Shown: positions 1-10,044, counted from the stretch's first letter. The stretch: DNA of 35,729 nt from Pseudomonas sp. BGr12 (GCF_030272895.1 NZ_JALRNF010000051.1:1-35729); one strand, 5' to 3'. Program-made: numbers and translations. Notes: generated from the letters alone by a model not told the origin.

Positions 1-155
1 AGGAGCGAGCGGTTTTGGTTCCTTTTGCCAAGACAAAAGGGACCCGCCGTAAGGGCGGAAGGGGCCGGCAGCGTCGCTGCATGGAATGGATAAGCACGCC
101 ACCTCGCCACCCAAGCCCAAGCCCAAGCCCAAGCCCAAGGATTCCGTGAAGAACC
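1..155 (+). repeat. Left copy of a complex intergenic repeat (inverted partner at 35561-35720)
   Basis: Bases 1-95 match the reverse complement of 35626-35720 with four differences by eye (at 67, 69, 73 and 78); the first 66 bases are identical. Two hairpins lie inside: 21-27 pairs with 34-40, and 44-48 pairs with 54-58. A hexanucleotide tract follows (111-140), and then 138-155 matches the reverse complement of 35561-35578 exactly. The unit is therefore conserved ends around a variable middle. It resembles intergenic repeats scattered through fluorescent Pseudomonas genomes; that identification is from memory and unchecked. No coding is evident. Bases 156-268, before the cytochrome gene, show no promoter I can call with confidence. 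Confidence 0.85.
111..140 (+). repeat. Hexanucleotide tandem repeat, (CCAAGC)n
   Basis: Five consecutive 6-base units, four CCAAGC and a last CCAAGG, form a perfect short tandem array inside the left flanking repeat. The right copy has a related but degenerate tract (CCAACC/CCAATC on the minus strand) at about 35589-35613, so the tract is part of the repeat and varies between copies, as slipped-strand replication would produce. Confidence 0.85.
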
Positions 156-268
156 GAATTTTGCCGCCCGTCGCTTGAAAGATGCACTAGCCTCTAGCAC
201 GCAACCATTTGCATCGGTATGCAAAAACGTCCGGAACAGGGCGAATCGAATTGACCGTGGAGTTGGGA

Positions 269-2599
269 ATGGGGCATGAAACACCTAGGGAAAGGCGTTG
301 GTCATGGTTGCGCGGCCTGGTTCTGTCAACAGTAGCGCTGATCACCGTGCCGGCCTGGGCCGCCAGTGAAACCACAGCGCGTGAGCCCGCGCAAGGCAGC
401 CCGGAGCAAGGCTACGTCGCGACCGCCACCTGCCTGGGTTGCCATGCCGACCAGGCCAAAGCCTGGAAAGACTCCGACCATGGCTGGGCCATGCGCGAAG
501 CCAAACCCGCCAATGTGCTGGGCAATTTCGCCAATACCCGCTTCGATGACGCCGGCGTCCAGGCACGCTTCTTCCGCAAGGGCGAGCGCTTTTTCGTCAA
601 CACCGAAGGCGAAACCGGCAAGCCTGTGGACTTCGAGGTGCTCTACACCTTCGGCCATTACCCTTTGCAACAGTATCTGGTGTCGCTGCCCCGCGGGCGG
701 CTGCAGGCCCTGACCATCGCCTGGGACAGCCGCAGCAAGGGCGAAGGCGGGCAGCGCTGGTTCTCGCTGTACCCCGGCCAGCGTTTCGCCCCCGACGATC
801 CGCTGCACTGGACCGGTCGCTACCAGAACTGGAACGGCATGTGCGCCGACTGCCATTCCACCCGGTTGATGAAGAACTACAACGACCGCGAAGACAGCTT
901 CGCCACCACCTGGCAGGAGCAGACCGTCGGCTGCCAGAGTTGCCATGGGCCGGGGCAGGCCCATGTCGACTGGGCGAAAGCCGCCAAATCCGGTCAACAG
1001 ACTTATGCCTCGGCCAAGGACGTGGGCCTGGCGGTGGATTACAAGGCGCTGGGCAGCCAGGGCCAGGTCGAGCAATGTGCCTTCTGCCACAGCCGCCGCC
1101 AGACCTTGGGGGTTGGCCAGTTGCCGGGGCACAAGCAACTGGACCAGAGCCTGCCCGCCACCTTGCGCCCCGACCTGTATCACGCCGACGGCCAGATCGA
1201 TGGCGAGGTCTACGAGTACGGCTCGTTCACCCAGAGCAAGATGTACGCGGCAGGGGTGGGCTGCACCGACTGCCATAACCCGCACACGGCCAAGGTCAAG
1301 ATCGAAGGCAACGGCCTGTGCCTGCAGTGTCATAACGGCCAGCCACCGGTTGCGCGCTTTGCCAGCCTGCAGGCCAAGGACTATGACAGCGAGGCGCACC
1401 ATCATCACCCGGCAGGTTCCCCCGGCGCCCAGTGCGTGAACTGCCATATGCCGACCAAGACCTACATGGTGGTCGACCCGCGCCGCGACCACAGCCTGCG
1501 CATCCCGCGCCCGGACCTGGCCGCAACAGACGACAGCCCCGATGCCTGCACCACCTGCCACAAGGACCAGAAGCCGCAATGGGCGGCCAAGGCCATCGAA
1601 GGCTGGTTCGGCCAGCCGCAGCGTCCCCCCCACTACGGCGAGAATTTCCACGCCGTGCGCAGCGGTAAAGGCATCGCGTTCAGCCAGCTCAATGCGCTGC
1701 TGGCCGACAAAGGCAAGCCGGCCATCGTTCGCGCCACCGCGGCCGAGCAACTGGCCGATCTTGGCAGCCAGTCGGTGATCAGCCTGGGCTGGGCCCTGAA
1801 AGACAGCAGTGACCTGGTGCGTGCCTATGCCGTTTCCGGCTTTGCCAGCGTGCCCCCGGCGCAACGCCTGCAACCACTGCTGCCGCTGCTCAAGGACCCG
1901 ACCCTGGCAGTGCGCGATGAAACGTTGCGGGTGCTGGCCGACGTACCGCCCGAGCAGTTGCCGGCAGACTCACGGGAGTCGTTCAAGACGATGCTGGCGG
2001 ACTACGAGACGCGCCTGCGCGGCAACGCCGACCTGCCTGGCGGACGCCTGAACCTGGCCGTGTTGTTGAGCCGCCAGGGGCGTGAGAGCGAGGCGATGGA
2101 CGAGTACCGCCAGGCCCTGAAGCTCGACCCGTACTTCGTTCCCGCGCGGGTCAACCTGGTGACCCTGACCAGCGCCGCGCAACGCCTCGATGAGGCCGAG
2201 CAGTTACTGCGCGAAGGTGTGGCGTTGGAGAAAATGCCGGCGAGCGACCACGGCAACCTGGCCTACATGCTGGCCTTGCTGCTGGTCGAGCAGGGCAAGG
2301 CCGAGCAAGCGCTGCAGTGGATGGAAACCGCCGCCGTGGCCCTGCCGCAAAACGTGCGCATCCGTTACAACCAGGGCCTGCTGCTGTCGCGCCTGAACCG
2401 CCGCGACGATGCGATCCAGGCACTGCGCAGTGGTCTTGAGCAGGCTCCCGAGGACCCCGACCTGTTGTACTCGCTGTTGTACCTGCATGCCCTGGCGGGT
2501 GAGCGCAAGGAGGCTTTCGAGTATGTGCAGCGCATGCGCAAGGTCGCGCCGGATGACCCGCGCCTGCAAGCGATCGAGCCGTACTGGCAGAAGCCGTGA
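269..2599 (+). CDS. Secreted octahaem c-type cytochrome with C-terminal TPR region
   Basis: This is a 776-residue exported multihaem protein. The ATG at 269 is preferred over 209 because GGAG at 259-262 is well spaced and a signal peptide starts there, ending near AWA-AS. Eight CxxCH haem sites begin at residues 55, 192, 222, 270, 332, 351, 389 and 427; the last ones lie in a His-rich, cytochrome c554-like section (DHSLRIPRPDL). Residues of about 470-560 look like alpha-helical HEAT-type repeats, and about 590-760 are TPR repeats (for example DEYRQALKLDP). Haem attachment implies a periplasmic location and electron transfer, probably within a protein complex held by the TPRs. No terminal reductase signature is recognisable, so the substrate is unknown. 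It lies 74 bases upstream of the MoxR gene on the same strand and may share its transcript. Confidence 0.92.
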   Translation: MGHETPRERRWSWLRGLVLSTVALITVPAWAASETTAREPAQGSPEQGYVATATCLGCHADQAKAWKDSDHGWAMREAKPANVLGNFANTRFDDAGVQARFFRKGERFFVNTEGETGKPVDFEVLYTFGHYPLQQYLVSLPRGRLQALTIAWDSRSKGEGGQRWFSLYPGQRFAPDDPLHWTGRYQNWNGMCADCHSTRLMKNYNDREDSFATTWQEQTVGCQSCHGPGQAHVDWAKAAKSGQQTYASAKDVGLAVDYKALGSQGQVEQCAFCHSRRQTLGVGQLPGHKQLDQSLPATLRPDLYHADGQIDGEVYEYGSFTQSKMYAAGVGCTDCHNPHTAKVKIEGNGLCLQCHNGQPPVARFASLQAKDYDSEAHHHHPAGSPGAQCVNCHMPTKTYMVVDPRRDHSLRIPRPDLAATDDSPDACTTCHKDQKPQWAAKAIEGWFGQPQRPPHYGENFHAVRSGKGIAFSQLNALLADKGKPAIVRATAAEQLADLGSQSVISLGWALKDSSDLVRAYAVSGFASVPPAQRLQPLLPLLKDPTLAVRDETLRVLADVPPEQLPADSRESFKTMLADYETRLRGNADLPGGRLNLAVLLSRQGRESEAMDEYRQALKLDPYFVPARVNLVTLTSAAQRLDEAEQLLREGVALEKMPASDHGNLAYMLALLLVEQGKAEQALQWMETAAVALPQNVRIRYNQGLLLSRLNRRDDAIQALRSGLEQAPEDPDLLYSLLYLHALAGERKEAFEYVQRMRKVAPDDPRLQAIEPYWQKP

Positions 2600-2673
2600 C
2601 CCGGGCTTTGTCTGGCGCCTGCTGGGAAGGCTGCTAGATTTACCCAATTGCCGGACAGTCAGGGAGCGAACAG

Positions 2674-3648
<975 letters not shown>

Positions 3649-3652
3649 GCCC

Positions 3653-4612
3653 ATGGACAGGCCACAGGTCGATTCACCGGTTGCCGATGGCTTCGTCTAC
3701 GCCTCGCTCAGCCAGCTCATGGCGCTGGAGCATCGCGTACGCGGCCTGAGCTTCCTGTCCCGGCAACCGCTGGCCAGCATCCTCTCCGGCACCCATGCCT
3801 CGCGCCTGCGCGGGCGCGGCCTGAGCTTCGACGAACTGCGTCGCTACATTCCCGGCGACGACCTGCGCCATCTGGACTGGCGCGCCTCGCTGCGCTTCGG
3901 CAAACCCTTCGTGCGCACCTTCACCGAAGAGCGTGACCGGCCGACCCTGGTGCTGGTTGACCAGCGCATGAGCATGTTCTTCGGCTCGCAGCGCAGCTTC
4001 AAGTCGGTGGTCGCCGCCGAGCTTGCAGCGCTGTCGGCGTGGATTGCCTTGCATGCCGGTGACCGTGTCGGTGGCCTGGTGTTCGATGACCAGCAGGTGC
4101 GGCATATAAAACCGCTGCGCAGCCGTGCGCGGGTCCAGGAACTGTGCGCAGCGATCATCCGCAGCAACCACACGCTCAATGCCAACGGCCCCGACGCCGA
4201 GGACGAAACGCAACTGGACACGGCCCTGCGTAATTGCATCGCGCTCGCCGGCCACGATTGCCTGGTATGTATCATCAGCGACTTCGGCGGTGCATCGGCG
4301 CAGACCCTGCAGCTGCTGCGCCAGCTCAGCGCCCACAACGATGTGATCGCCATGCAGGTGTTCGACCCCATCGCCCTGGCGCTGCCCGAGCAAGGCCGGG
4401 TGATGGTCACCCAGGGCGAGCTGCAGGTGGAGCTGGAAGTGGAGCGTCGCCAGGTCAACCGACCGCTGGGCGCGTTCCTGGCCGGTCGCCTGCGCGATGT
4501 CGCCGACATGCTCCGGCGCAGCCAGGTGCCGGTGATGATGATCAGCACCGGTCATGAACCGCTCGAACAGATCCGCCGCGAGCTGGGCCGGCTGTCCGGG
4601 ATGGCGCGATGA
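3653..4612 (+). CDS. DUF58 domain protein, Bat/MoxR operon
   Basis: This is a 319-residue soluble protein. The DUF58 signature is clear: RGRGLSFDELRRYIPGDD followed by DLRHLDWRASLRFGKP and FVRTFTEERD. DUF58 leads into a VWA-like fold; where a metal-site DxSxS would be expected it has DQRMSM, so the MIDAS motif is degenerate. No signal peptide or membrane span is seen. It starts four bases after the MoxR stop with only a weak ribosome site, which suggests coupled translation. Its stop overlaps the next ATG (ATGA at 4609-4612). DUF58 proteins are constant partners of MoxR ATPases and may act as an adaptor for the complex; the exact role is not established. Confidence 0.92.
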   Translation: MDRPQVDSPVADGFVYASLSQLMALEHRVRGLSFLSRQPLASILSGTHASRLRGRGLSFDELRRYIPGDDLRHLDWRASLRFGKPFVRTFTEERDRPTLVLVDQRMSMFFGSQRSFKSVVAAELAALSAWIALHAGDRVGGLVFDDQQVRHIKPLRSRARVQELCAAIIRSNHTLNANGPDAEDETQLDTALRNCIALAGHDCLVCIISDFGGASAQTLQLLRQLSAHNDVIAMQVFDPIALALPEQGRVMVTQGELQVELEVERRQVNRPLGAFLAGRLRDVADMLRRSQVPVMMISTGHEPLEQIRRELGRLSGMAR

Positions 4613-5115
4613 CGGCGCCGGTGCTGCCGGGCATCGACCAGCTTCAGGAACTGCCGCTGGTGACGCCGCCGTTCAGCTACTGGCCGCAGACCTGGGGCTG
4701 GCTGGCGCTGTTGCTGATCATCCTGCTCGCCGTTGCGGCCTGGACGGTCCGACGCTGGTGGCGCTGGCAGCGTGACCGTTATCGCCGCGAAGCGTTGCAG
4801 GCCTTCGACCGCCTCGCCCTCGACCTGGCGGACCCGCAGCGACGCTTGCCGGCCCTGCGCGCACTGCCGACGCTGCTCAAGCGGGTGGCGATGTCGATCA
4901 CCGGTGCGCCGCCGGCCGCGACCCTCAGTGGTGGGCAGTGGCAGGCCTTCCTGGCGCAACGCGCCGCCAAACCCCTGCCGGAACAGTTCGCCGCACGCCT
5001 GCATACCCTGGCCTATGCCCCCGATGCCGAGGTGCTGGCTATTCCAGAGGACGAGGTTTGGGCACTGTTCGCAGCCGGCCGGTACTGGATCGAGGCGCAT
5101 CATGTGGCAGTTTGA
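4609..5115 (+). CDS. DUF4381 single-span membrane protein
   Basis: This is a 168-residue protein with one strong membrane segment at about residues 29-46 (WLALLLIILLAVAAWTV), followed at once by basic and tryptophan-rich residues (RRWWRWQRDRYRR) that should face the cytoplasm. The C-terminal soluble half contains the LSGGQWQAFL and FAAGRYW segments typical of the family found between DUF58 and VWA genes in Bat operons of gamma-proteobacteria. Start and stop both overlap neighbours: ATGA with the DUF58 gene, and 14 bases with the next VWA gene. It is probably a membrane anchor or scaffold in the MoxR/VWA assembly. No catalytic motif is seen. Confidence 0.88.
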   Translation: MTAPVLPGIDQLQELPLVTPPFSYWPQTWGWLALLLIILLAVAAWTVRRWWRWQRDRYRREALQAFDRLALDLADPQRRLPALRALPTLLKRVAMSITGAPPAATLSGGQWQAFLAQRAAKPLPEQFAARLHTLAYAPDAEVLAIPEDEVWALFAAGRYWIEAHHVAV

Positions 5116-6103
5116 CTACCTCTGGGCGCTGCTACTGCTGCCATTGCCCTGGCTCGCCTACCGCTACCTGGGGACCTACCGGGAGGCCCACAGTGCCTTG
5201 CGGGTGCCGTTCTTCTCGGCCATGACCCGGGCGGCGGGGCTGACGCCGCAGAACGGCAGCGCCTCGGGCGGGCGTTGGCAGTTGCTGTTGAACCTGCTGG
5301 TCTGGGTGTTGCTGGTGCTGGCCTGTGCGCGCCCGGTCTTTGTGGAAAAAGCCATCGAGAAAGAGCAGCCGATTCGCGACATGATGCTGGCCATCGACAT
5401 TTCCCAGTCGATGGAAACCACCGATTACACCGGCGCCGACGGCCAGCGCACGGACCGCCTGAGCGCGGTCAAGAGCGTGGTGCGCGACTTTATCGTGCAG
5501 CGCAAGGATGACCGTATCGGCCTGATCGTGTTCGGCACCGGGGCCTATCCCCAGGCACCGCTGACCCTCGACCACGCCAGCCTCGGGGTGCTGCTCGACG
5601 AGGTAGGGATCGGCATGGCCGGGCCCAACACCGCCCTGGGCGACGCCATCGGCCTGACGATCAAGCTGCTGGCCAAGGCCGAAGAGCAGGAAAAGGTACT
5701 GATCCTGCTGACCGACGGCAACGATACCGGCAGCGCCATCACCCCCGATCACGCGGCGCGCCTGGCCAAAGAGCAGGGCATCGTGGTGCACACCATCGGC
5801 ATCGGCGACCCCCTGGCCAGCGGCGAGGCCAAGGTCGACCTGCAGGCCCTGCAGAACATCGCGCGCACGACTGGCGGGCGCTTCTTCCGCGCCGATGACC
5901 GCAACGCCCTCAAGGCGGTGTACGCCACCCTCGACCAGATCACCCCGCACAAGGTCAAGACCCTGAGCCACCAGCCCAAGCGCGACCTGTTCTGGCTACC
6001 GCTGGGCGCAGCGCTGCTGCTGTTGCTGGTCAGTCATGGACTGGCCGCGCTGTCCGGCCGCTTTGGCCGGGGTGCAGCCGGGCCGTTGGCCAAGGGAGGC
6101 TGA
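5102..6103 (+). CDS. BatA-like VWA membrane protein
   Basis: This is a 333-residue protein with two N-terminal membrane segments (about residues 4-22 and 58-77), a VWA domain, and one C-terminal span (about 300-320), the usual BatA layout. The MIDAS metal site is complete: D99-I-S101-Q-S103, the threonine in GPNTALGDAIG, and the aspartate in ILLTDGNDTG. The ATG at 5102 begins MWQFDYLWAL and overlaps the previous gene by 14 bases; much longer upstream reading in this frame is not coding. The VWA domain should bind a partner through a Mg/Mn ion at the inner membrane. It pairs with the BatB-like gene starting one base after its stop. Confidence 0.93.
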   Translation: MWQFDYLWALLLLPLPWLAYRYLGTYREAHSALRVPFFSAMTRAAGLTPQNGSASGGRWQLLLNLLVWVLLVLACARPVFVEKAIEKEQPIRDMMLAIDISQSMETTDYTGADGQRTDRLSAVKSVVRDFIVQRKDDRIGLIVFGTGAYPQAPLTLDHASLGVLLDEVGIGMAGPNTALGDAIGLTIKLLAKAEEQEKVLILLTDGNDTGSAITPDHAARLAKEQGIVVHTIGIGDPLASGEAKVDLQALQNIARTTGGRFFRADDRNALKAVYATLDQITPHKVKTLSHQPKRDLFWLPLGAALLLLLVSHGLAALSGRFGRGAAGPLAKGG

Positions 6104-6104
6104 G

Positions 6105-7703
6105 ATGGAACTCGACTTCAGCGCCTTTCACTTCCTGCGACCGCTGTGGCTGCTGCTGATCGTGCCGGCGATCCTGCTGCCCTGGGCGTGGCTGCGCCGT
6201 CATGACCTCAAGCGCCAGCTCAACAAGGTGATCGCCCCGCACCTGATCGACGCCCTGGTGATTACCCCACAAGACCAGCAGCACCTGCGCCCGGTACACC
6301 TGCTGGCCGTATTGCTGGGCCTTGGCGCGCTGGCCGCCGCCGGGCCGACCTGGACACGGGACACGCCGGACTTTTTCGATAACCGTGCGCCGCTGATCCT
6401 GGCGGTCGACCTGTCGCCGTCCATGGACGCCGATGACCTTCCGCCTTCGCGCCTGCAGGCCGCCAAGCACAAGCTGCACGACCTGCTGCAACGCCGGGCC
6501 GGGGCCCGTACCGCGCTGATCGCCTACGCCGGCAGTGCGCACCTGGTGCTGCCGGCCACCGAAGACCCGGTGCTGCTGGACAGCTTCCTGCAGGCCTTGT
6601 CGACCACACTGATGAGTCGATCCGGCAAGGATGTGCTGGGGGTGATCGACCAGGCGCGGGCCTTGCTCGACGCGGAAAAGATGCCCGGTACCCTGGTGCT
6701 GGTCACCGATGGTGCCGATGCCGAACAGTTCGGCGAGATCCCCAAGCGCCTGGACGGCAGCAACCTGCAAGTGCTGGTACTGGCCGTCGGCAGCCAGGAC
6801 CGCGGCGTGCTCCATGATGCCCAGGGGCGGCCCAGGATCGGCGACGATGGCCGGCCGTTGCAGGCGAGCTTCGATGCCGAGGCCCTGAAGCAGCTGGCCA
6901 AGGCCGCCAATGCCCCCTTGGGCAGCCTGACCCTGGATGATGACGACCTGGACTGGATCGAACTGCATGCCCAGCAGCACTTCCAGGCGGTGCAGGGCGA
7001 TGCCCAGCAGGTGCACTGGAAAGACGCCGGTTATTGGCTGTGCTGGCCCCTGGCGCTGATTGCCCTGTGCTGCGTGCGCCGCGGCTGGCGGGTGCAATGG
7101 CTCGGCCTGGTGCTGCTCGGGTTGCTTGCGGGCACGCCGCAGCCTGCCCGGGCAGGTGCACTGCTTGATGCCTTCTTCACCCCGGACCAGCAAGGACGCT
7201 GGGCCTTCGAGCACGGCCATTTTCCCCAGGCGGCCGCGCATTTCCACGACCCGTACTGGAAAGCCGTGGCGGCCTACAACGCGGCGGACTATGAGGTGGC
7301 GCTGGCCGGCTTTGCCCGGCTCGATTCGGCCCAGGCCGACTTCTACCTGGGCAATACCTATGTGCGCCTGTTCAAGTTTCCCCAGGCCATCGCGGCCTAT
7401 GAGCAGGCCCTGCACAAGCAGGCCGACTTCCCCCAGGCCAAGGCCAACCTGGCCCTTGCCCAGGCGCTGGAGAAGGACTACGAGGACCAGCAGCAGGCGG
7501 GCACGCCCGACGAGAAAGCCGACAAGGTGGTGGAAGACCAGACCCCCTCCAAGGGCGCCCGGCAGAAGGACCAGACCACCCCGCAGGCCGCGTCCGACCA
7601 ACAGTGGCTGAACAACCTGACGACCTCGCCGGCGCAGTTCCTCAAGCGCAAGTTCATGCTCCAGGACGCTGCACGCCAGCAAACAGCGGGAGGTGCACCA
7701 TGA
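6105..7703 (+). CDS. BatB-like VWA protein with C-terminal TPR (BatB-BatC type fusion)
   Basis: This is a 532-residue protein. GGGAGG at 6094-6099 precedes the ATG at 6105. Order of parts: two N-terminal membrane spans (about 11-30 and 64-82), a VWA domain with MIDAS D102-L-S104-P-S106 and VLVTDGADA, a further membrane pair near residues 310-350, then TPR-like repeats at about 385-460 (for example YLGNTYVRLFKFPQAIAAYEQAL) and a charged, low-complexity Gln/Lys/Asp tail. In Bacteroides-type operons BatB and the TPR protein BatC are separate genes; here they are joined, as is common in Pseudomonas. The TPR part probably faces the periplasm and docks client proteins. Its stop overlaps the BatD ATG. 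Confidence 0.92.
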   Translation: MELDFSAFHFLRPLWLLLIVPAILLPWAWLRRHDLKRQLNKVIAPHLIDALVITPQDQQHLRPVHLLAVLLGLGALAAAGPTWTRDTPDFFDNRAPLILAVDLSPSMDADDLPPSRLQAAKHKLHDLLQRRAGARTALIAYAGSAHLVLPATEDPVLLDSFLQALSTTLMSRSGKDVLGVIDQARALLDAEKMPGTLVLVTDGADAEQFGEIPKRLDGSNLQVLVLAVGSQDRGVLHDAQGRPRIGDDGRPLQASFDAEALKQLAKAANAPLGSLTLDDDDLDWIELHAQQHFQAVQGDAQQVHWKDAGYWLCWPLALIALCCVRRGWRVQWLGLVLLGLLAGTPQPARAGALLDAFFTPDQQGRWAFEHGHFPQAAAHFHDPYWKAVAAYNAADYEVALAGFARLDSAQADFYLGNTYVRLFKFPQAIAAYEQALHKQADFPQAKANLALAQALEKDYEDQQQAGTPDEKADKVVEDQTPSKGARQKDQTTPQAASDQQWLNNLTTSPAQFLKRKFMLQDAARQQTAGGAP

Positions 7704-9001
7704 AAGCGATCGCCTGGCTGTTGCTGCTGTGCCTGCCCCTGTTGGCCGCCGCCGACCCGCAAGTCCGGGTGCAGGCCCGGTTGGTGCCGGCAACCGGTGT
7801 CCTGGTCGGGGCTACCGTCAACCTGGAGGTGGATCTGCTGGTGGACACCTGGTTCACGGCGGCGCCGGTGCTGCCCAAGCTCGAGTTGCCCGGTGCGGTG
7901 GTCAGTCCACCGAGCGGCGAGGCCCAGCATTTGAACGAAAAGCTGGATGGCACCACCTTCTTCGGTCTCCGTTACGCCTATCAGATCACGCCGCAGCAGG
8001 CCCGGTCGTTCAGCATTCCGGCGCTGGACTTTGTGCTCCAGCCCGGGCAGGGCAGTGGCCCGGTGACCGTCAAGAGCCCGCCGCTGAGCTTTGTCGCCAA
8101 GGCCCTGGCAAACGCAGGAGGGCAGCAACAACTGGTGGCGCGCAAGGTGACGCTCACCCAGACGCTGGAGCGCTCCCATGAACCACTGCGGGTGGGTGAC
8201 AGCGTGACCCGTCATGTGACCCTGCAGGCCGAGGGGGCGCAGGCCATGCTGATACCGCCGCCGGTCTTCGCCGAAGTCCAGGGCAGCAAACGGTATGTGC
8301 AATCGCCCCAGGTCAGGCCCTTGAGCGATGGCCGGGGCGGCACCTCGGGGGGCGTGCGCGAGGACAGCGCCACTTATGTCATCAGCCAGGCCGGCAAGAT
8401 CACCCTGCCGGCCATCGAGCTGACCTGGTGGGACAACGCAGGTCAAGCGCAACGGGCCTCGCTGGAGGCGATCACCGTGGATGCGGCCGCAGCCGTCTAC
8501 ACTGCGCCGTTTTCCATCAGTGACGATCTACGCGCCCTGGGCCAGCAGGCACGCATGCGCGTTTCCGGGCACGGGTTGCTGTTGGCGGTGGTATTGCTGG
8601 CCGGGGGCGGCTTGGTCTGGTTCGGTTATCCGTGGCTTCGTCACCTCGGCGCGACGCTTCGGCGCTGGCAGGCGGCCCGGCGCACGGCCTGGTTGCTGTC
8701 GGCGGACTACGCTTGGCAACGCCTGCGCCAGCAACTGAATACCCGGCCATTGCAGTTGGGGGCGCTGTACCTGTGGGTGCGGCGTATCAGTGGCAAACGG
8801 ACCCTGGGCGGATTTTTTACAGGCGCCAGCGCCACAAACGAAAATCGTTCACTAGACTTGCTCCAGAACTGCTACGGCAACCCCGGTTCCGCTGCCGAGG
8901 TACCACCGCAGTTGCTCGGCGACTTGCAAGACGTACGGCTGCAGATGAGTAAACGCGGGACCGCGACGACGCGGTACGGATTAAAACCGTTGAATCCCTG
9001 A
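7700..9001 (+). CDS. BatD-like (oxygen tolerance family) membrane protein
   Basis: This is a 433-residue protein. A cleavable signal peptide (MKAIAWLLLLCLPLLAAA) leads into a periplasmic beta-rich region with BatD features (VGATVNLEVDLLVDTW, then FFGLRYAYQITPQQA and FSIPALDF). One membrane span lies at about residues 293-315, then a basic cytoplasmic tail of about 110 residues. The start ATG at 7700 overlaps the BatB stop as ATGA. BatD is the last core member of the Bat module and probably holds or presents periplasmic clients to the VWA partners; this is inferred from family context. The stop touches the reading frame of the next gene at 9001. Confidence 0.9.
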   Translation: MKAIAWLLLLCLPLLAAADPQVRVQARLVPATGVLVGATVNLEVDLLVDTWFTAAPVLPKLELPGAVVSPPSGEAQHLNEKLDGTTFFGLRYAYQITPQQARSFSIPALDFVLQPGQGSGPVTVKSPPLSFVAKALANAGGQQQLVARKVTLTQTLERSHEPLRVGDSVTRHVTLQAEGAQAMLIPPPVFAEVQGSKRYVQSPQVRPLSDGRGGTSGGVREDSATYVISQAGKITLPAIELTWWDNAGQAQRASLEAITVDAAAAVYTAPFSISDDLRALGQQARMRVSGHGLLLAVVLLAGGGLVWFGYPWLRHLGATLRRWQAARRTAWLLSADYAWQRLRQQLNTRPLQLGALYLWVRRISGKRTLGGFFTGASATNENRSLDLLQNCYGNPGSAAEVPPQLLGDLQDVRLQMSKRGTATTRYGLKPLNP

Positions 9002-9042
9002 TGCGCTTGCATCAGGTACGACGCAACGTCCAGGGACGCCCT

Positions 9043-10044
9043 ATGCCTCAAGTACACCGCATGCATTGGTTGCTCAGCCTGCTGTTGCTGGTCCCGCTGT
9101 TGAGCTACGCCGCCGGCCCGCTGCCGTCCTGGAACGACAGTGGCTCGCGCCGGGCCATCGAGCAGTTCGTCACGGCGGTGACGGACCAGACCAGCAAGGA
9201 CTTCGTCAAGCCGGCAGCGCGTATCGCGGTGTTCGATAACGACGGCACCCTGTGGAGCGAGCAGCCGCTGTACTTCGAAGTGCTGTTCGCCCTGGACGAG
9301 GTCAAGCGCCTGGCCCCGCAACATCCCGAGTGGAAGACCCAGCAACCGTTCAAGGCCGTGCTCGACGGCGACCAGAAGGCGCTGGCGGCGAGCGGGATGG
9401 ACGGCTTGATGAAGATCGTCGCCGCGACTCACTCGGGCATTAGCACCGAGGAGTTCATGGCCCGCACCGAGAAGTGGCTCGCCACCGCCGTGCATCCAAA
9501 GACCCAAAAGCCCTACACCGAGATGGTCTTCCAGCCGATGCTGGAGCTGCTGCAGTACCTGCGCGACAACGGCTTCAAGACCTATATCGTCTCCGGTGGC
9601 GAAGTGGCGTTCATGCGCGCCTTTGCCGAAGAGGTCTACGGCATTCCGCCCGAGCAAGTCATCGGCACCACCTTCGATGCCCGCTTCGAGGACCGCAACG
9701 GCAAGCTGTCGATCCAGCGCCTGCCCAAGCTACAACACAACGATGACGGCCCGGGCAAGCCGGTGAGCATCGAATCGATCATTGGCCGCCGGCCGATCCT
9801 GGCCTTCGGCAACTCCGATGGCGACCTGCAGATGCTGCAGTGGACGACGGCCGGCACCGGCAAACGCTTCGCAGGCATCGTGCACCACACCGATGCCCGG
9901 CGCGAATGGGCCTACGATCGCGACAGCAAGGTCGGGCGCCTGGACAAGGCGTTGACCGCCGCCCGGGACGATGGCTGGACCGTCGTCGACATGGCGCGCG
10001 AATGGCAGCGCATCTACCCCTTCGAACCTTTGGACAACCCATAA
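9043..10044 (+). CDS. Exported HAD-superfamily phosphatase-like protein
   Basis: This is a 333-residue protein with a signal peptide (MHWLLSLLLLVPLLSYA) and then a HAD hydrolase core. Motif I is VFDNDGTLW with the nucleophile D65 and acid D67; the serine of motif II is in YIVSGGEVAF; motif III/IV residues are in KPVSIESIIGRR and AFGNSDGDLQML. This is the phosphoserine-phosphatase-like branch, here exported to the periplasm, so it probably removes phosphate from a small molecule or surface compound. I chose ATG 9043 because AGGGA at 9032-9036 precedes it; ATG 9001, which overlaps the BatD stop (TGATG), is a possible alternative adding 14 basic residues. It sits between the Bat genes and the sulfatase. 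Confidence 0.88.
   Translation: MPQVHRMHWLLSLLLLVPLLSYAAGPLPSWNDSGSRRAIEQFVTAVTDQTSKDFVKPAARIAVFDNDGTLWSEQPLYFEVLFALDEVKRLAPQHPEWKTQQPFKAVLDGDQKALAASGMDGLMKIVAATHSGISTEEFMARTEKWLATAVHPKTQKPYTEMVFQPMLELLQYLRDNGFKTYIVSGGEVAFMRAFAEEVYGIPPEQVIGTTFDARFEDRNGKLSIQRLPKLQHNDDGPGKPVSIESIIGRRPILAFGNSDGDLQMLQWTTAGTGKRFAGIVHHTDARREWAYDRDSKVGRLDKALTAARDDGWTVVDMAREWQRIYPFEPLDNP

Noticed and set aside
21..58. Hairpins in the left repeat as a rho-independent terminator
   Set aside because: No T-run follows either stem on the relevant strand; they are better treated as part of the repeat element.
326..1873. 515-codon minus-strand open frame opposite the cytochrome gene
   Set aside because: The plus strand has eight haem motifs and a signal peptide; the minus frame is a GC-driven shadow.
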